Assembly: GCA_934162205.1 (NCBI GenBank)
Contig: CAKPIA010000002.1
Span: 124,001-188,000 of the forward strand
From: an uncultured Clostridia bacterium
Lineage (GTDB): Bacteria > Bacillota > Clostridia > TANB77 > CAG-508
Direction of reading: 5' to 3'
Length of the DNA stretch: 64,000 bases
The position numbers were made by a program, and so were the translations under genes. A model generated the notes under the pieces. It made no database searches. It was not told where the DNA came from and saw only the letters and a list, made by a program, of their open reading frames with translations. The stretch's first letter is position 1. Every line of letters starts with the position of its first letter. Of the stretch, positions 60,675 to 64,000 are shown piece by piece.

Positions 60675-61013
60675 ATGTTTAACAGATTTCAATATATATT
60701 AAGAAAAAAATTAACTAGATCAATGCAAGAAGGAGATATAACTTTTGAACAATTAAGTAAAATGGTCAAAGAAGGTGCATATCTACTAGATGTAAGAAGC
60801 CCACAAGAATATAGAGAAGGTCATATAGAAGGAGCCATTTTAATTCCTCAATATGAATTAAGGTTTAGAAAAAATGACTTACCAAAAGATAAAAATAAAA
60901 ATATAGTTGTTTATTGCCAAAGTGGGGGAAGAAGTAGAAAAACATGTTCATATTTAAAAAGTATGGGGTATAACAATGTGTATAATCTTTATGGTGGACT
61001 TCAAAATTTATAA
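60675..61013 (+). CDS. Rhodanese-like sulfurtransferase domain protein
   Basis: A 112-residue single rhodanese domain. LLDVRSPQEYREGHIEGA is the family signature, and the active-site loop CQSGGRS has catalytic Cys81. It may carry a persulfide for sulfur transfer, with no partner indicated by neighbours. The N-terminal helix (about 1-20) is basic. It starts after TGGAGG and is a single-gene unit with a terminator. Family assignment is secure. Confidence 0.88.
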   Translation: MFNRFQYILRKKLTRSMQEGDITFEQLSKMVKEGAYLLDVRSPQEYREGHIEGAILIPQYELRFRKNDLPKDKNKNIVVYCQSGGRSRKTCSYLKSMGYNNVYNLYGGLQNL

Positions 61014-61020
61014 ATGTAAA

Positions 61021-61057
61021 TAAAGTAGCTTCAAATATGTATGAAAGCTACTTTATT
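61021..61057 (+). terminator. Terminator of the rhodanese gene
   Basis: An 11-base-pair stem (61021-61031 with 61045-61055) with a 13-base loop and T-rich tail. Confidence 0.7.
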
Positions 61058-61094
61058 AGTATAAAAGTATAAAATTAAAAATAGAGTAATATTA

Positions 61095-61123
61095 TTGTGA
61101 TTTTTATATTTATGTGTTAGAAT
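61095..61123 (+). promoter_or_regulatory. Predicted promoter of lepA
   Basis: TTGTGA (61095-61100), 17 bases, TAGAAT (61118-61123), 23 bases before the lepA start. Confidence 0.6.
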
Positions 61124-61146
61124 AAATCCTATAAAAAGGAGGAACT

Positions 61147-62961
61147 ATGGAAGACAGACAAAAATATATTAGAAATTTTAGTATAATAGCACACATAGAT
61201 CATGGAAAATCAACATTAGCAGATAGATTAATAGAAATGACAGGAGTATTATCTAAAAGAGAAATGGAATCACAAGTTTTAGATAATATGGAAATTGAAA
61301 AAGAAAGAGGGATAACAATAAAATCTCAAGCTGTTAGAATGAAATATAAAGCTAAAGATGGACATGAATATACATTTAATTTAATAGATACACCAGGGCA
61401 TGTTGATTTTAATTATGAAGTTTCTAGAAGCTTGGCAGCTTGTGATGGAGCAGTATTAGTTGTAGACTCAACACAAGGAGTAGAAGCTCAAACTATTGCA
61501 AATGTTTATTTAGCAATAGACAATGACCTAGAAATTTTACCAGTTATAAATAAAATAGACTTGCCAAATGCAAGACCAGAAGAAGTAAAAAAGGAAATTG
61601 AAGATATTATAGGAATACCAGCAGAAGATAGTCCATGTATATCAGCTAAATCAGGACTAAATGTAGAAGAAGTATTAGAAAGAATAGTTACAGATTTACC
61701 AGCTCCTAAGGGAGATGAAAATGCAAAAACAAAATGTTTGATTTTTGATTCATACTATGACAACTATAAAGGTGCAATAGCATATGTAAGAGTTGTAGAC
61801 GGAAAAGTAAAAGTTGGTGATGAAATAAGATTAATGGCTGCCAAAAAAGTATTTACTGTAACAGAAGTAGGATATTTTGTTCCAGGATCTTACATGCCAA
61901 CAGACGAAATAAAAGCAGGAGAAGTTGGATATATTGCTGCGAGTATAAAAAATTTATCAGACATACATGTTGGAGATACAATTACATTAGAAAATAACCA
62001 AGCGGAAAAAGCACTTGCTGGATATAAAAAAGTAACACCAATGGTATATTGTGGTTTATATCCAATAGATGGTAGTGAGTACGAAAACTTAAAAATAGCG
62101 TTAGAAAAGTTAAAATTAAATGATGCAGCATTAGAATATGAGCCAGAAACATCAGCTGCATTAGGTTTTGGATTTAGATGTGGATTTTTAGGTTTACTTC
62201 ATTTAGAAATAATTGAAGAAAGATTAGATAGAGAATTTGATTTAGGATTAATTACAACAGCACCATCTGTTATATATAAAGTTTATAAAACTACAGGTGA
62301 AGTGTTAGATGTGTATAATCCAACAGATCTACCTACTCCACAAGAAATTTCTTATATAGAAGAACCATTTGTAACAGCTCAAATATTTACTCCAAAAGAA
62401 TATGTAGGAAATATAATGGAAATATGTCAAAATAGACGTGGAGTATATGTTGACATGAAATATTTAGATGAAAATAGAGTGACATTAATATATGATATGC
62501 CATTAAATGAAATTATATATGATTTCTTTGATAATTTAAAATCTAAAACAAAAGGATATGCATCATTTGATTACGAATTTAAAGAATACGTAAAATCAAA
62601 TTTAGTTAAACTTGATATTCATGTTAATGGAGAAGCGGTTGATGCATTAAGTTTTATAGTACATAAAGATGGAGCATATAATAGAGGAAAGAAAATGGTA
62701 GAAAAATTAAAAACAGTAATACCAAGACAATTATTCACAATACCAATACAAGCAGTAATAGGTGGACAAGTAATTGCAAGAGAAACAATATCCGCAATGA
62801 GAAAAGACGTATTAGCAAAATGTTATGGAGGAGATATTACAAGAAAGAAGAAATTACTTGAAAAACAAAAGAGAGGTAAAAAGAGAATGAGAGAGATAGG
62901 AAATGTGGAAATGCCGCAAGAAGCTTTTCTATCAGTTCTAAAATTAGATGACGAAAATTAG
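61147..62961 (+). CDS. lepA: Elongation factor 4 (LepA)
   Basis: A 604-residue translational GTPase. The G1 loop is AHIDHGKST, G3 is DTPGHVDF, G4 is NKIDLP. The C-terminal LepA-specific region has KRGKKRMREIGNVEMPQEAF. It binds the ribosome and is thought to remobilise stalled or back-translocate ribosomes. Length is typical. It starts after AAAGGAGG. The MazG-like gene begins 13 bases after it and rlmB overlaps that gene, so the three form an operon. Confidence 0.97.
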   Translation: MEDRQKYIRNFSIIAHIDHGKSTLADRLIEMTGVLSKREMESQVLDNMEIEKERGITIKSQAVRMKYKAKDGHEYTFNLIDTPGHVDFNYEVSRSLAACDGAVLVVDSTQGVEAQTIANVYLAIDNDLEILPVINKIDLPNARPEEVKKEIEDIIGIPAEDSPCISAKSGLNVEEVLERIVTDLPAPKGDENAKTKCLIFDSYYDNYKGAIAYVRVVDGKVKVGDEIRLMAAKKVFTVTEVGYFVPGSYMPTDEIKAGEVGYIAASIKNLSDIHVGDTITLENNQAEKALAGYKKVTPMVYCGLYPIDGSEYENLKIALEKLKLNDAALEYEPETSAALGFGFRCGFLGLLHLEIIEERLDREFDLGLITTAPSVIYKVYKTTGEVLDVYNPTDLPTPQEISYIEEPFVTAQIFTPKEYVGNIMEICQNRRGVYVDMKYLDENRVTLIYDMPLNEIIYDFFDNLKSKTKGYASFDYEFKEYVKSNLVKLDIHVNGEAVDALSFIVHKDGAYNRGKKMVEKLKTVIPRQLFTIPIQAVIGGQVIARETISAMRKDVLAKCYGGDITRKKKLLEKQKRGKKRMREIGNVEMPQEAFLSVLKLDDEN

Positions 62962-62974
62962 TAGGAGAAAAAAT

Positions 62975-63541
62975 ATGGAATTAAAAGAGTATCAAGAAGA
63001 AGCGTTAAAAAGATTAAATCCAACTATTGCAAATAAAGACAAAGAAAGTATGAGATTTGCATGTATGGGATTATTAGAAGAAGCAGGAGAAGTTGTTGCA
63101 GAATTAAGAAAGCCATTATATAAAGGTAATTTTCATGAAAAAGCTTTAAATAAAAAAGCAATAACAAGTGAACTTGGAGATGTAATGTGGTATATTGCAT
63201 TAACGTGCAGAAACAATGATATTGATATAGAAAAGTTAGAATCTAAAATAGATGCTAACAAATACTCTTTTGATAGAGAAAAATTAATAAAAAAATCTAT
63301 AAAGTTAGGAAGACAATCAGGAATTATTGCAAAAAGATATATTAAGTATAATAAAGGCAAAATAGAAAAAGAAAAATTAGAAAGAAGTTTAAAAAGACAA
63401 TATAAAAATATATTAAAAATTTCAAGTATGTTAAATATTTCTATAGAAGATATATTAAAAATGAATATAGAAAAAGCAAACTATAGATATGACGAAAACG
63501 GTAAAGCAAATAAAATAGGAGAAGAAGATAATGAAAGATAA
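62975..63541 (+). CDS. MazG-like nucleotide pyrophosphohydrolase
   Basis: A 188-residue protein. The MazG-like helical domain has MGLLEEAGEVVAEL and SELGDVMWYIALT, where the acidic residues (EExxE and ExxD) bind metal for NTP pyrophosphate hydrolysis. A C-terminal extension (about 105-188) is Lys-rich and helical. The start at 62975 follows TAGGAGAA; an in-frame upstream ATG at 62948 overlaps lepA and lies before the site. The rlmB gene overlaps its end by 11 bases. The exact nucleotide substrate is unknown; a house-cleaning role is typical. Confidence 0.85.
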   Translation: MELKEYQEEALKRLNPTIANKDKESMRFACMGLLEEAGEVVAELRKPLYKGNFHEKALNKKAITSELGDVMWYIALTCRNNDIDIEKLESKIDANKYSFDREKLIKKSIKLGRQSGIIAKRYIKYNKGKIEKEKLERSLKRQYKNILKISSMLNISIEDILKMNIEKANYRYDENGKANKIGEEDNER

Positions 63542-64000
63542 TAAATATAATGTAAAAAAAGATAAAAAACAATCATTTAATAAAACAGCTAATTATAAAA
63601 AGGAAAATAATAAAAAAGAAGAAAGAATTTTTGATGACCAAGTTGAAGGAAGAAATTCTGTATTAGAATTACTAGAAAGTGGAAAAGATATAAACAAGAT
63701 ATTTGTAACAAAAGGTGAAAGACATGGCTCTATAAATAAAATAGTTGCGATAGCAAGAGAAAAGAAAGTAATAATAGTAGAAAAAGATAAAAGACAAATG
63801 GACGAAATGGCACAAAATGAAAATTACCAAGGAGTAATAGCAATAGTTCCACCTTTTGAATATTGCGAAATAGAAGATATATTAGACGTAGCAAAAGAAA
63901 GAAACGAGGATCCTTTTGTTCTTATATTAGATGGAATAGAAGATCCGCACAATTTAGGTTCTATAATAAGAACAGCAGAAACAGCAGGAGTTCACGGGAT
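63531..64000 (+). CDS. rlmB: 23S rRNA 2'-O-methyltransferase RlmB-type (partial, runs off the window)
   Basis: The first 156 codons are present. A Lys/Asn-rich N-terminal tail (1-36) leads to the SpoU substrate-binding domain (QVEGRNSVLELLES) and then the SPOUT core (LDGIEDPHNLGSIIRTAETAG), the classic TrmH/RlmB signature. The protein continues beyond position 64000, so length and the C-terminal knot are not seen. It overlaps the MazG-like gene by 11 bases (ATGA-type coupling). In the Firmicutes this gene is often called rlmB and modifies 23S rRNA, though TrmH-family members can modify tRNA. Confidence 0.88.
   Translation, partial: MKDNKYNVKKDKKQSFNKTANYKKENNKKEERIFDDQVEGRNSVLELLESGKDINKIFVTKGERHGSINKIVAIAREKKVIIVEKDKRQMDEMAQNENYQGVIAIVPPFEYCEIEDILDVAKERNEDPFVLILDGIEDPHNLGSIIRTAETAGVHG

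Overview
The window is about 64 kb of very AT-rich DNA (roughly 70% or more A+T by eye). It has strong AGGAGG-type ribosome binding sites, hairpin-plus-T terminators, and genes mostly on the + strand. PolC-type DNA polymerase, the block rpsB-tsf-pyrH-frr-uppS-cdsA-rseP-polC, pyruvate formate-lyase with its activase, and a Tn4451-like recombinase/TnpV pair all point to a low-GC anaerobic Firmicute. A gut-type member of the Clostridia is most likely; I cannot name the species.

Layout. 1-11 kb: copper export (copZ-copA), a CapA-like phosphoesterase, a DUF378 membrane protein, an ABC-F ATPase, a heptad coiled-coil protein, Tex, and a DUF975 membrane protein. 11-20.6 kb: a giant two-module non-ribosomal peptide synthetase (C-A-T-C-A-T-reductase) followed in the same operon by a membrane histidine kinase. 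A response regulator with an HD-GYP domain is transcribed divergently from it. 20.6-29 kb: hisS, an S1-domain protein, dtd, a radical SAM protein, a fused nucleotidase/nucleoside hydrolase, an MFS transporter and an HD-domain hydrolase. 29-38.6 kb: an accessory zone with small Cys-rich proteins, an MFS transporter, decayed genes, and a 5.7 kb element next to tRNA-Gly. The element encodes a large serine recombinase, TnpV, a HEPN-type abortive-infection protein, an MBL hydrolase and a NUDIX hydrolase. 38.7-64 kb: pflB-pflA, a frameshifted rluA-type gene, rpsB-tsf, a cadC-cadA metal-efflux operon, pyrH-frr-uppS-cdsA-rseP, polC, a pilin-like triple-repeat protein with a secreted partner, a cluster of DnaA boxes, a rhodanese, lepA, a MazG-like protein and the start of rlmB.

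How the parts work together. The NRPS should release a dipeptide (possibly N-acylated) as an aldehyde. The co-transcribed kinase and the divergent HD-GYP regulator suggest that its production is tied to a signalling pathway whose output is cyclic-di-GMP breakdown rather than DNA binding. In the accessory zone, three successive genes or pseudogenes share a promoter element with exactly conserved spacing (TTTCAA, GTATGG, N20, TATAAT), which suggests an unrecognised common regulator. The DnaA-box cluster at 60.4 kb is dense, but it sits inside a long run of co-oriented genes. I therefore read it as a DnaA titration or regulatory site rather than the chromosomal origin.

Limits. All family assignments come from reading motifs by eye. 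Promoters and terminators are predictions from sequence pattern only.
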